Positions 1 to 6,446 of a stretch of 16,111 nucleotides of DNA are shown one piece after another; the stretch's first letter is position 1; every line of letters begins with the position of its first letter. The notes below the pieces were generated by a model. The model was not told the origin of the DNA, did no database searches, and saw only the letters and a list, made by a program, of their open reading frames with translations. The position numbers and the translations under genes were made by a program. Source of the DNA: GCA-2717185 sp964386465 (lineage in GTDB: Bacteria; Pseudomonadota; Alphaproteobacteria; UBA8366; GCA-2717185). The stretch spans positions 1-16,111 of the forward strand of contig CAYLTU010000128.1 of assembly GCA_964386465.1 (NCBI GenBank). The letters are read 5' to 3'.

Positions 1-74
1 TCTATTTCCTTAACCGTCCAATCGGCCAGGGCGGCGCGATAAGCTTCCAGAATTACCGAATGATACATAAGCAT
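1..74 (-). CDS. N-terminus of an unidentified protein (runs off the window)
   Basis: Only the first 24 complete codons are inside the window, reading leftward from ATG at 74-72: MLMYHSVILEAYR and so on, ending at the left edge. The start is supported by a clean Shine-Dalgarno GGAGA at 85-81, six bases ahead of the ATG. A second in-frame ATG at 68-66 would leave a longer spacing. No family can be recognised from so little sequence. The gene sits downstream of an AT-rich regulatory stretch with a CRP-type palindrome, so it is probably under dedicated transcriptional control. Confidence 0.6.
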   Translation of the reverse strand, partial: MLMYHSVILEAYRAALADWTVKEI

Positions 75-120
75 AATTTTTCTCCGATCGACAATCTGTT
101 ATTCGGCTTTTTTACGTTGA

Positions 121-133
121 TACGGAGATTCTA
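121..133 (-). promoter_or_regulatory. Candidate -10 element of the leftward promoter
   Basis: Read leftward, 133-128 is TAGAAT, five of six matches to TATAAT. The inferred start is near 121, giving a leader of about 46 bases before the ATG at 74. No good -35 hexamer stands 16-18 bases upstream. That fits an activator-dependent promoter using the palindrome at 154-169, but the start site is only inferred. Confidence 0.4.
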
Positions 134-153
134 AGTTTTTTTGCCGACTCTGC

Positions 154-169
154 AGTGATTACCATCACA
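154..169. promoter_or_regulatory. CRP/FNR-family operator
   Basis: AGTGATTACCATCACA contains a perfect inverted repeat GTGAT-N4-ATCAC. Against the CRP consensus TGTGA-N6-TCACA it matches nine of ten defined positions. The FNR/FixK consensus TTGAT-N4-ATCAA is matched less well because both outer T/A positions are G/C. Its centre lies about 40.5 bases upstream of the start inferred from the -10 at 128-133, which is within a base of the classical class II activator position. Confidence 0.6.
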
Positions 170-466
170 TTTACATTCTTTTATAGTTTTTCTATAGTTT
201 TTTCCCATTAATAGCGGTTAATACGACTAACTAGTGATATTTAGATGTTTTCTAACAATTTTTTTTGGTTAATACTGTAATTTATCAATGATTTTTCTCT
301 GCCATAGAAATGATCCATAGTCATCGCGTTGCCGAATAAGGAATTGTAGACGGTAACAATGGACAGTCGGCGATGGGATCAAAACGATAACCGAACGATC
401 GACGAGCAATATCGCCTTTACCGACGCTGTCAAAGGTGTGCAGCGGCGTCTTGGATCGCGAGAGGA

Positions 467-844
467 TTAGTCCGCCTCGGGTTCCTGCTGCATGGATCGG
501 ATGTTGTTACAGAAAATCCGCAGCAGCGCGACGATGAACGAATCCGCATTCGCCATCTTTTCCTGAAAGACCTTCTCCGGCACCATGATGCAGACGCTCG
601 GCTCAACCGCCGTCGCGGACGCCATGCGGTCCGAATTGTCGATCAGGGCCATCTCTCCGAAGATTCCGCCAGGGCCGATCGTCCCCAGCACCTTTTTCTG
701 ATCGTTCTCGGTGATCCAGACCTCGATCTGACCAGTCTGCACGACGTAGGCCGCGTTGCCCGGATCGCCCTGTCGGAATATGGGTGTACCGGGAGGATAG
801 GTCTTGCGGCTCAAAACCTGTAGAGCGGCCTTGTTCTGACTCAT
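467..844 (-). CDS. Stand-alone cyclic nucleotide-binding domain protein
   Basis: A 125-residue protein that is almost only a cNMP-binding beta-barrel. Hallmarks are the N-terminal PPGTPIFRQGDPGNAAYVV, then the phosphate-binding cassette FGEMALID at 62-69 followed by the arginine R73 that contacts the cyclic phosphate in CRP and PKA regulatory domains. The C-terminal helix (about 93-117) is the usual lid. There is no helix-turn-helix, kinase or channel segment, so it cannot be a DNA-binding CRP by itself. It probably senses or buffers a cyclic nucleotide through a partner protein, which is inference. The ATG at 844-842 follows a weak GGGG. It lies 30 bases after the SAM-hydrolase-type gene on the same strand, so the two are likely co-transcribed. 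Confidence 0.85.
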   Translation of the reverse strand: MSQNKAALQVLSRKTYPPGTPIFRQGDPGNAAYVVQTGQIEVWITENDQKKVLGTIGPGGIFGEMALIDNSDRMASATAVEPSVCIMVPEKVFQEKMANADSFIVALLRIFCNNIRSMQQEPEAD

Positions 845-874
845 CGGATACCCCGCCGGCGAAAGACTGCAACG

Positions 875-1615
875 CTACGCGGCGGCAATGACGTCGCCGA
901 TTTTCAATCGACAGGTAGCCTCCGCGCTGCCGCGATTGACCGAAATTTCGATCAATCCGCATGAATTACCATACCAGAAAACCCGGCCCGGTGGTACATC
1001 GGAAAAGACCGCAGCGTGCCGGACGCGCGCATCGCCTGCGATGATTTCATGACTTTCATCGAATAACGCTGCCCTCAATCCCGTCATGACATTCCCGAAC
1101 CGATCAATGTAAACGACCGCAGCACGATCATCAGGCCACTCCGCACCGGGCCGGGACGAAGCCTCGCGCCAGGTCGAAGGATACGCATCGCCGGGTGGGC
1201 CTTCGCCCAGCGCCAGCCGCGCCGCCACCGGCGCGAACAGGTCGCGGCCGTGGAACGACCGCGAGAGGTGCTCCGGCCGCCAGATGATGGTCCATTGCCG
1301 CGCCGCGTCGGCGCGTCTTTGCAGGATCTCGAACAGCCCGTTGTCGGGACCGACGAACCAGCGGCCATCCGCTTGAAGCGCGACCGGCGGACGGTCGCTC
1401 CCGACACCCGGGTCGACGACGGCAACGCATATGGCGCTGCTCGGCAACTCCGGCGTTAGGGCCGCGAACAGATAGGCGGCCGCGCACGGGTCGTGCGCCG
1501 GCGCATCGTGCATCAGATCGATGACGGGTACGCCCGGCGCCGCCTCCGCGAGCACCGCCTTCATCTGCCCGACATAAGGGCCGTCATAGCCAAAATCGGT
1601 GAAGAGCAGAATCAT
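875..1615 (-). CDS. SAM hydroxide adenosyltransferase (DUF62 family)
   Basis: A 246-residue cytosolic enzyme of the fluorinase/chlorinase-related family, whose ordinary members hydrolyse S-adenosylmethionine to adenosine and methionine. Seen motifs in order are LLFTDFGYDGPYVG at the start, VVDPGVGSDR (D68, R75), VGPDNG, FHGRDLFAP (H122), YIDRFGNVMT, and GLIEISVNRGSA near the end. D68, R75 and H122 correspond to the Asp-Arg-His water-activating set of the hydrolase branch, and this argues against a halogenase. The ATG at 1615 is preferred because the family begins at ILLFTDFG. A GTG at 1651 lies in the T-tract of the terminator of the gene before it. No strong Shine-Dalgarno is visible. It is followed by the cNMP-domain gene. 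Confidence 0.88.
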   Translation of the reverse strand: MILLFTDFGYDGPYVGQMKAVLAEAAPGVPVIDLMHDAPAHDPCAAAYLFAALTPELPSSAICVAVVDPGVGSDRPPVALQADGRWFVGPDNGLFEILQRRADAARQWTIIWRPEHLSRSFHGRDLFAPVAARLALGEGPPGDAYPSTWREASSRPGAEWPDDRAAVVYIDRFGNVMTGLRAALFDESHEIIAGDARVRHAAVFSDVPPGRVFWYGNSCGLIEISVNRGSAEATCRLKIGDVIAAA

Positions 1616-1652
1616 ACCGCCGATGATGACCTTCAGATCGATACCGCGCACG

Positions 1653-1682
1653 AAAAAACCGCCCGGATCGGATCCGGGCGGG
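1653..1682 (-). terminator. Rho-independent terminator of the Bax-inhibitor-1 gene
   Basis: Two 11-base arms (1659-1669 and 1671-1681, CCGCCCGGATC and its complement) form a perfect GC-rich hairpin. Read leftward it is followed by a run of six T residues (1658-1653). It lies 27 bases after the stop codon at 1709 and just before the next leftward gene, which therefore needs its own promoter or read-through. Confidence 0.88.
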
Positions 1683-1708
1683 TTGCAACCATTTGGTCTG
1701 CCGGATCG

Positions 1709-2434
1709 CTAGTCGCGACTGCCGAACAGGCTCAACAGCATGATGAACATGTTGATGAAGTCGAGATAGAGGCGCAACGCGCCGGAGATCGCCTTCTTCT
1801 CGGCAACTTCGCCGCTATCGCTGATGTGGTATTCCGACTTGATTTTCTGCGTGTCGTACGCCGTCAACCCGGCGAACACCAGAACGCCGACGACCGAGAT
1901 GATGAAATGCATCATGCTCGATGCCAGGAAAATATTCACGACGCTGGCGATGATGATACCGACCAGCCCCATGAACAGGAACGTGCCCATGCCCGACAAA
2001 TCCTTCTTCGTCGTATAGCCAAACAGGCTCAGCGCGGCGAACGCCGACGCCGTGATGAAGAAGATGCGCGTGATGCTGGGCAGGCTATAGACGATGAAGA
2101 TACTCGACAAGGACAGCCCCATCACGCCCGCGAAGGCCCAGAACAGGAGTTGCGTTGCCGGCATGCTCAGCTTGTGAAGGCCGAAGGACAGGATCATGAT
2201 AAATGCCAGCGGGGCCAACATCACCGCCCATCTGATGAGCGTATTGCCGAAAATGAACTGAATTGCTTCCGGCGAACTTGAAACGGCGAACGCGACCACG
2301 CCGGTCAGCGCAACGCCCAGCGCCATATAGTTGTAAACGCGGAGCATATAGCGCCGCAGGCCTTCATCGATACCGGCGCGACTATCGACGCCGGCACCCA
2401 TCGAAATCGTTCTCTGCCGCGGTTCCAAAGCCAT
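1709..2434 (-). CDS. Bax inhibitor-1/YccA family membrane protein
   Basis: A 241-residue protein of the BI-1 (TMBIM) family. A cytoplasmic N-terminus (1-30) is followed by seven hydrophobic helices, roughly at 35-53, 66-83, 93-115, 120-139, 150-169, 174-192 and 219-237. The family signature TAYDTQKIK at 191-199 includes the conserved Asp (D194) of the putative calcium/proton-sensing pair. The C-terminus RLYLDFINMFIMLLSLFG is typical of alphaproteobacterial members. Bacterial BI-1 proteins are proposed to be pH-sensitive calcium leak channels, and some YccA-like members interact with the FtsH protease. Which applies here is unknown. The ATG at 2434 has AAGGG seven bases upstream. A TTG at 2452 is possible but less likely. 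It has its own terminator and a candidate promoter. Confidence 0.92.
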   Translation of the reverse strand: MALEPRQRTISMGAGVDSRAGIDEGLRRYMLRVYNYMALGVALTGVVAFAVSSSPEAIQFIFGNTLIRWAVMLAPLAFIMILSFGLHKLSMPATQLLFWAFAGVMGLSLSSIFIVYSLPSITRIFFITASAFAALSLFGYTTKKDLSGMGTFLFMGLVGIIIASVVNIFLASSMMHFIISVVGVLVFAGLTAYDTQKIKSEYHISDSGEVAEKKAISGALRLYLDFINMFIMLLSLFGSRD

Positions 2435-2474
2435 CTGTACACCCTTGAGCAATTTTAAGTGGAAGAGTTAGACG

Positions 2475-2512
2475 TAATATTGGCTTTTCCGCCCGAGAAT
2501 TCAACAATTCTC
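2475..2512 (-). promoter_or_regulatory. Candidate promoter with dyad over the -35
   Basis: Read leftward, TTGAAT (2504-2499) is followed after 18 bases by ATATTA (2480-2475), a plausible sigma-70-type promoter for the BI-1 gene with a leader of about 35 bases. The -35 lies inside a perfect inverted repeat, GAGAATT at 2495-2501 and AATTCTC at 2506-2512 with a four-base spacer. This could be an operator. No T-run follows it, so it is not a terminator of the preceding permease gene. Confidence 0.4.
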
Positions 2513-2558
2513 TGCCAAAACCAAGCTCGTACGGTCAGACTCAACTTATCGGCAAATA

Positions 2559-5075
2559 CTACTCGTTTCGCAGCAACGGCGCCGCCTTGCGGCCCATCGC
2601 GGACCAGGTCCCGAGCGCGCCGATCAGCACCGTCACGACAAGGCAAATCACGACCGTCGAGGCCGCCTCCAGGGGCAGGAACGTCCAGTCCGCGTGCATC
2701 AGACGGGTCACAACTCCCCAGGACGCCGCCGTCCCGATCAGGCTCGCGATAATTGATGTTGCGACGGCCAGGCAGGTGAATTCAACGGCGAACACGGTCA
2801 TGATGTCGCGCCGGGTCGCGCCGAACACCTTGAGGACGACGGCATCGTACACCCGCTGTTTGTGGCTGGCGGCAATGGCGCCGGCGAGAACCAGAACACC
2901 GGAGAATATGACAACCATGCCGACGACCCGAACCGCCATCGCCAGATGCGCGACCAGCTCCTGCAGGCGGGCCAGCACTTCGCGGACACGGATCGCGGAG
3001 ACGTTGGAGAATCGCTTGGCGACCGCGCGTTCCAGCGCGACCTCGATCGCCGGATCGTCGGCCCGCGCGGTCGCGATATGGGCTTGCGGCGCGCCGTCGA
3101 GCACGCCGGGCGCCAGGATCATGACGAAGTTGATCGCGAAGGAATTCCAATTGATCCGGCGCAGATTGGCGACCTTCGCTTCGAACTCGCGGCCCAGCAC
3201 GTTCAGTTTGATTGTATCGCCGATTTCGATTCCCAGGCCCCGCGCCGCCGCTTCGTCGAACGACAAGAGAGGTGGTCCGCTGTATTCGGGCGGCCACCAA
3301 TCGCCCGCGACGACCTTGCTGCCCGTTTTCGGCGGGGTGCGGGCCCAGGTCAGGCCGCGGTCGCCGCGCAGTATCCAGGCGAATTCCGGCGGCGCCTTGA
3401 TGTCCCCGACCGGCGTACCGTCGATCTCGACGATGCGGCCGCGCAGCATCGGCACACGGCGCAGATTGCGGATCCCCTCGATACCGCCGGCGATCCTGTC
3501 GAAGTCTTCGGTCTGGTGCGGCTGAATATCGATGAAATAGGTGCCAGGCGCCTCCTCCGGCAGACCGCGCCCGACCAGTCGGGACACGTTGCCCTCGATC
3601 AGCGCCACCGCGATCAGCACAGTCAGTCCCAGACCGAGCGACGTCGCCACGACACCGGTTGGCGCGCCGGGCCGGTACAGATTGCCGAGGGCAAATCGCA
3701 GATGGGCCGAGCGGAGCCGCGGCGCGCGGCGCGCCAGCTGCGCGATTGCGGCGGCGGCAATACGGAACACCACCAGGGTAGCCGCAGCGCCGGCGACGAA
3801 GTACGACGCCAACCGGCGATCGTCCGCGGTGTAGATGACGACACCGCCGAGCAGCAGCACCAGGCCGGCGAAAACCAGAATATCGCGCCAGGCGGTCGCT
3901 CCCCGAACGGGCGCCACCAGATCGCGAAACAGATTCGCCGCGGGCACAGTCCTCGCGCGCGCCAGCGGCAGCAGCGAGAACACCAATGTCACCAGCAGGC
4001 CGAAGATTACGGAAAGCAGCAGCGGCTTGGGATAGACGCCGATATGGATATCGATGGGCAGTTGCTCGCCGACAATCGGCACCGCCGCGACAGGGGCCAG
4101 CGCACCGAGCGTGACCCCGGCCATCACGCCGACGCCAGCGAGCGCCATTACCTGGATCATATATACCGCGAATATCATTCGGGCCGACGCGCCCAAACAT
4201 TTCATGGTCGCGATCGTCGCTTGCCGGGACTGCAGGAACGCGCGCACCGCATTTCCGACACCGACACCGCCGACCAGCAGTGCCGTCAGCCCGACAACCG
4301 TCATGAAGACCGTGATCCGGTCAATGGCGCGGCGGAGGCCCGGCGCCGCATTGCGCGTATCTCGAATGCGCCACCCGGCCTTCGGAAACGACGCGTCGAT
4401 CTCCTTGCGCCAGGTTTCGACCGCACCGCGGTCGGCGATACCGATGCGATAGTGGTAGCGGATCAGGCTCCCCGGCTGCACCAGCCCGCTCTCGTTCAAG
4501 GCCTCGAACCCGATGAGCACGCGTTGGCCGATCGTGAACGCACTGGCGGCCCGGTCCGGCTCCCGTTCGATCGTCGCGGCGATCCGGACCGCGATATCGC
4601 CGATCTTGATGCGACTACCGACGTCGACATCGAGTTTCAGCAGTAACGGCGCGTCGACGGCCACACCCCACACCCCATCTTGTTTCCCGAGTGCTTTCGC
4701 CAAAGGTGTCGCCGCGGAGAGACGCAACTCGCCGAAAAGGGGATAGGCGTCATCGACGGCCTTGATCTCGACCAGCGTATGGGCGTCGTCCGTCCGCGCC
4801 AGCGACCGCATCTGTGCGACGCTCGACACGTCGCCCCGCGCCCGCATCCAGGCCAGTTGCGCGTCGTTCGCCGGCCGGTGGCTGAGCTGCAAATCGACGT
4901 CGCCGCCAAGTATCTTGCGGGCGTCCGCGCGCATCCCTTCCGTCAGGGCCGCGGACAACGAACCGATCGCTGCGATGGCCGCGACACCGGTTGCCAGACA
5001 CAGCAAGAAAACCCGGAACCCCCGGACGCCACCCCGCAATTCGCGCCGCGCGATACGCCAGGCGACTTTCAGCAT
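2559..5075 (-). CDS. FtsX-like ABC transporter permease (YbbP type)
   Basis: An 838-residue inner-membrane protein of the MacB/FtsX superfamily, with the long ten-helix layout of E. coli YbbP. The N-terminal anchor lies at about 20-44, followed by a large periplasmic domain (about 45-250). Helices cluster at about 253-280, 300-335, 350-372, 398-416, 425-448 and 475-495. A second periplasmic domain (about 500-705) and three C-terminal helices in the last 130 residues complete it. The coupling segments RQATIATMKCLGASARMI (284-301) and QRVYDAVVLKVFGATRRDIM near the end repeat the same FtsX motif, showing an internal duplication. Its start overlaps the ATPase stop as ATGCTGA, so translation is coupled. 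Relatives are thought to act mechanically on the envelope or extract lipid-linked molecules. The substrate here is unknown. Confidence 0.93.
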   Translation of the reverse strand: MLKVAWRIARRELRGGVRGFRVFLLCLATGVAAIAAIGSLSAALTEGMRADARKILGGDVDLQLSHRPANDAQLAWMRARGDVSSVAQMRSLARTDDAHTLVEIKAVDDAYPLFGELRLSAATPLAKALGKQDGVWGVAVDAPLLLKLDVDVGSRIKIGDIAVRIAATIEREPDRAASAFTIGQRVLIGFEALNESGLVQPGSLIRYHYRIGIADRGAVETWRKEIDASFPKAGWRIRDTRNAAPGLRRAIDRITVFMTVVGLTALLVGGVGVGNAVRAFLQSRQATIATMKCLGASARMIFAVYMIQVMALAGVGVMAGVTLGALAPVAAVPIVGEQLPIDIHIGVYPKPLLLSVIFGLLVTLVFSLLPLARARTVPAANLFRDLVAPVRGATAWRDILVFAGLVLLLGGVVIYTADDRRLASYFVAGAAATLVVFRIAAAAIAQLARRAPRLRSAHLRFALGNLYRPGAPTGVVATSLGLGLTVLIAVALIEGNVSRLVGRGLPEEAPGTYFIDIQPHQTEDFDRIAGGIEGIRNLRRVPMLRGRIVEIDGTPVGDIKAPPEFAWILRGDRGLTWARTPPKTGSKVVAGDWWPPEYSGPPLLSFDEAAARGLGIEIGDTIKLNVLGREFEAKVANLRRINWNSFAINFVMILAPGVLDGAPQAHIATARADDPAIEVALERAVAKRFSNVSAIRVREVLARLQELVAHLAMAVRVVGMVVIFSGVLVLAGAIAASHKQRVYDAVVLKVFGATRRDIMTVFAVEFTCLAVATSIIASLIGTAASWGVVTRLMHADWTFLPLEAASTVVICLVVTVLIGALGTWSAMGRKAAPLLRNE

Positions 5076-5773
5076 GCGCCGTCGGTCCCGTTCACGATCA
5101 GCCCGTCATCGATACGGATCGTCCGGTCGCACTTTCCCGCAACCGCGCTTTCATGGGTGATCAGCAGCAATGTCGTGCCTTGCTCCACCGACAGGGCAAA
5201 CATCAGGTCGATCACCCGTGCGCCGGTGTCGCTATCCAGATTGCCCGTCGGTTCATCCGCCAGCAGCAATTTAGGGTTCATGGCGAAAGCCCGCGCCAGG
5301 GCTACCCGCTGTTGCTCGCCGCCCGACAGCTGGCCGGGATAATGGACCAAGCGGTGTCCCAACCCGACCGCCTCCAACCGGTCCTTGGCGGCCTCCAGCG
5401 CATCCCGGCGCCCCGCCAACTCCAGAGGCACCGCGACATTCTCGGTTGCCGTCATGGTCGGTATCAGGTGGAAGTCCTGGAAAACGATACCGACATTGTC
5501 GCGACGGAACAGCGCAAGGGCATCCTCGTCGAGGCCACCGAGCGTCACGCCGGCCACTTGGACATCGCCTTCAGTGGGTTGCTCGAGACCGGCGACGATC
5601 ATCATCAGTGAGGTCTTGCCGGCCCCAGACGGCCCGACGATACTGACCTTCTCGCCCGCGCCCACGGTCAGATCGACGCCTCTCAGGATATTGACCGGAC
5701 CGGCGTCGCTACTAAGTGTAAGCCTGACGTCCATGAGCGCTATAATCGGATCGATGGGTGCCGTAAGATTCAT
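5069..5773 (-). CDS. ABC transporter ATP-binding protein (YbbA type)
   Basis: A 234-residue nucleotide-binding subunit of the LolD/MacB/FtsE type. Walker A GPSGAGKT is at 47-54, Q-loop Q99 in IVFQDFHLIPTMTATENV, signature LSGGEQQ at 149-155, Walker B LLLADEP at 169-175, D-loop NLD and switch His H207. The sequence matches E. coli YbbA closely across these motifs, including the LIPT and AENV-like stretch. It is followed by, and overlaps, its permease. It diverges from a TesA-like gene, the same arrangement as ybbA-ybbP beside tesA in E. coli. The start ATG 5773-5771 shares bases with the start of that divergent gene. An in-frame ATG at 5734 would lose the first beta strand (IIALMDVRLTL), so the longer form is favoured. 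Confidence 0.93.
   Translation of the reverse strand: MNLTAPIDPIIALMDVRLTLSSDAGPVNILRGVDLTVGAGEKVSIVGPSGAGKTSLMMIVAGLEQPTEGDVQVAGVTLGGLDEDALALFRRDNVGIVFQDFHLIPTMTATENVAVPLELAGRRDALEAAKDRLEAVGLGHRLVHYPGQLSGGEQQRVALARAFAMNPKLLLADEPTGNLDSDTGARVIDLMFALSVEQGTTLLLITHESAVAGKCDRTIRIDDGLIVNGTDGAC
5741..5746 (+). promoter_or_regulatory. Candidate -10 box for the tesA unit
   Basis: A perfect TATAAT at 5741-5746, rare in such GC-rich DNA, ends 25 bases before the ATG at 5772. It would start transcription near 5753 with a leader of about 19 bases. It lies inside the first codons of the divergent ATPase gene. No convincing -35 is seen 16-18 bases upstream. Confidence 0.4.
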
Positions 5774-6446
5774 GCCACTTCTGACGCTTCAGCCATTGTT
5801 GTCCGAACGATCGTTCCGGCGTGCTGTTCGCGCGGTCGCCTTGATGCTCGTATTTTCCGCGTTCGCCAGCTTCAATCTCGTTCACGCCGCGGAGAAAACC
5901 ATCCTCGCCCTTGGCGACAGCCTCACCGCCGGCTACGGACTAAACGGAAGCGACAGTTTTCCGTCAAGACTGCAAATGGCATTGCGGGACGCCGGTCACA
6001 AGGTCCGCGTGATCAATGGCGGTGTTTCCGGCGACACGACGGCCGGCGGCCTGGCACGGCTCGACTGGCTGATGCAGGAACGGCCAGACCTCGTTATCGT
6101 CGAGCTGGGCGCCAATGACGCGCTGCGCGGGCAGCCGCCGGCGGGAACGCGGCGCAACCTCGACGGCATTATCCGGCGCATCAAGGCGCGCAGCGTCAAG
6201 GTCGTGCTCGCGGGCATGCTGGCGCCGCCGAACATGGGCAGGGCGTACGCCGCCGAATTCAATCCCATATTTTCCGACCTCGCCCGTATACACAACGTGC
6301 CGCTATATCCGTTCTTCCTCGACGGCGTAATCCAGAAGCCGGCGCTGCAGCTGCCGGACGGTCTGCATCCAAACGCTCAGGGCGTTGCCGTCATCGTCGA
6401 ACGCATGCTGCCGGTCGTATCGCAGGCGCTTAGAGAGGAGCAATAA
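5772..6446 (+). CDS. tesA: GDSL-family arylesterase/lysophospholipase (TesA-like)
   Basis: A 224-residue periplasmic SGNH hydrolase, like E. coli TesA (thioesterase I/protease I/lysophospholipase L1). The N-terminus has a positively charged segment (RSFRRAVR) and a hydrophobic core (about 21-36). A signal-peptidase site after VHA (about residue 39) leaves a mature protein that starts near AEKTILALGDS. Block I ALGDSLTAGYG holds the nucleophile S50. Block II is NGGVSGDTTAGG, block III is LGANDALRG (N115), and block V is DGLHPNAQG with D196 and H199. The family acts on acyl-CoA, lysophospholipids and aryl esters. The ATG at 5772 overlaps the start of the divergent ATPase gene. A later ATG at 5844 would give a signal peptide without its charged region. 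It is followed by a FIST gene with a TAATG overlap. Confidence 0.92.
   Translation: MPLLTLQPLLSERSFRRAVRAVALMLVFSAFASFNLVHAAEKTILALGDSLTAGYGLNGSDSFPSRLQMALRDAGHKVRVINGGVSGDTTAGGLARLDWLMQERPDLVIVELGANDALRGQPPAGTRRNLDGIIRRIKARSVKVVLAGMLAPPNMGRAYAAEFNPIFSDLARIHNVPLYPFFLDGVIQKPALQLPDGLHPNAQGVAVIVERMLPVVSQALREEQ

Larger units (their letters stand above)
75..466. other. AT-rich intergenic regulatory region
   Basis: This is the only stretch over 300 bases without a convincing gene. Positions about 90-300 are far richer in A and T than the rest of the window, with several T-runs. It holds a CRP-type palindrome (154-169), a candidate -10 (128-133), a tandem repeat of TATAGTTTTTC (182-192 and 193-204, the second with one extra T), and two copies of GGTTAATAC (216-224 and 267-275). 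A rightward open frame beginning at 359 enters the antisense of the next gene and is not credible. No rho-independent terminator is evident for the gene ending at 467. Confidence 0.7.

Noticed and set aside
423..450. Possible hairpin GACGC...GCGTC downstream of the cNMP-domain gene
   Set aside because: Five base pairs with an 18-base loop and no T-run, too weak for a terminator.
359..823. A rightward 154-codon frame starting in the AT-rich intergenic region
   Set aside because: Most of it is antisense to the cNMP-domain gene, its composition is Arg/Asp-rich, and no Shine-Dalgarno precedes its ATG.
1616..1651. Longer N-terminus (GTG at 1651) for the SAM hydroxide adenosyltransferase
   Set aside because: The GTG sits directly after the T-tract of the upstream terminator, and the extra 12 residues lie outside the family's conserved start.
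1493..2281. A rightward 262-codon frame antisense to the Bax-inhibitor-1 gene
   Set aside because: Low-complexity charged composition and no ribosome site or family resemblance. The opposite strand codes a seven-helix membrane protein.
2862..4646. A rightward open frame of 594 codons antisense to the ABC permease
   Set aside because: It is rich in Arg, Gln, Asp and His with no motif, and lies opposite a gene with clear FtsX-like features. Long antisense frames are expected in GC-rich DNA.
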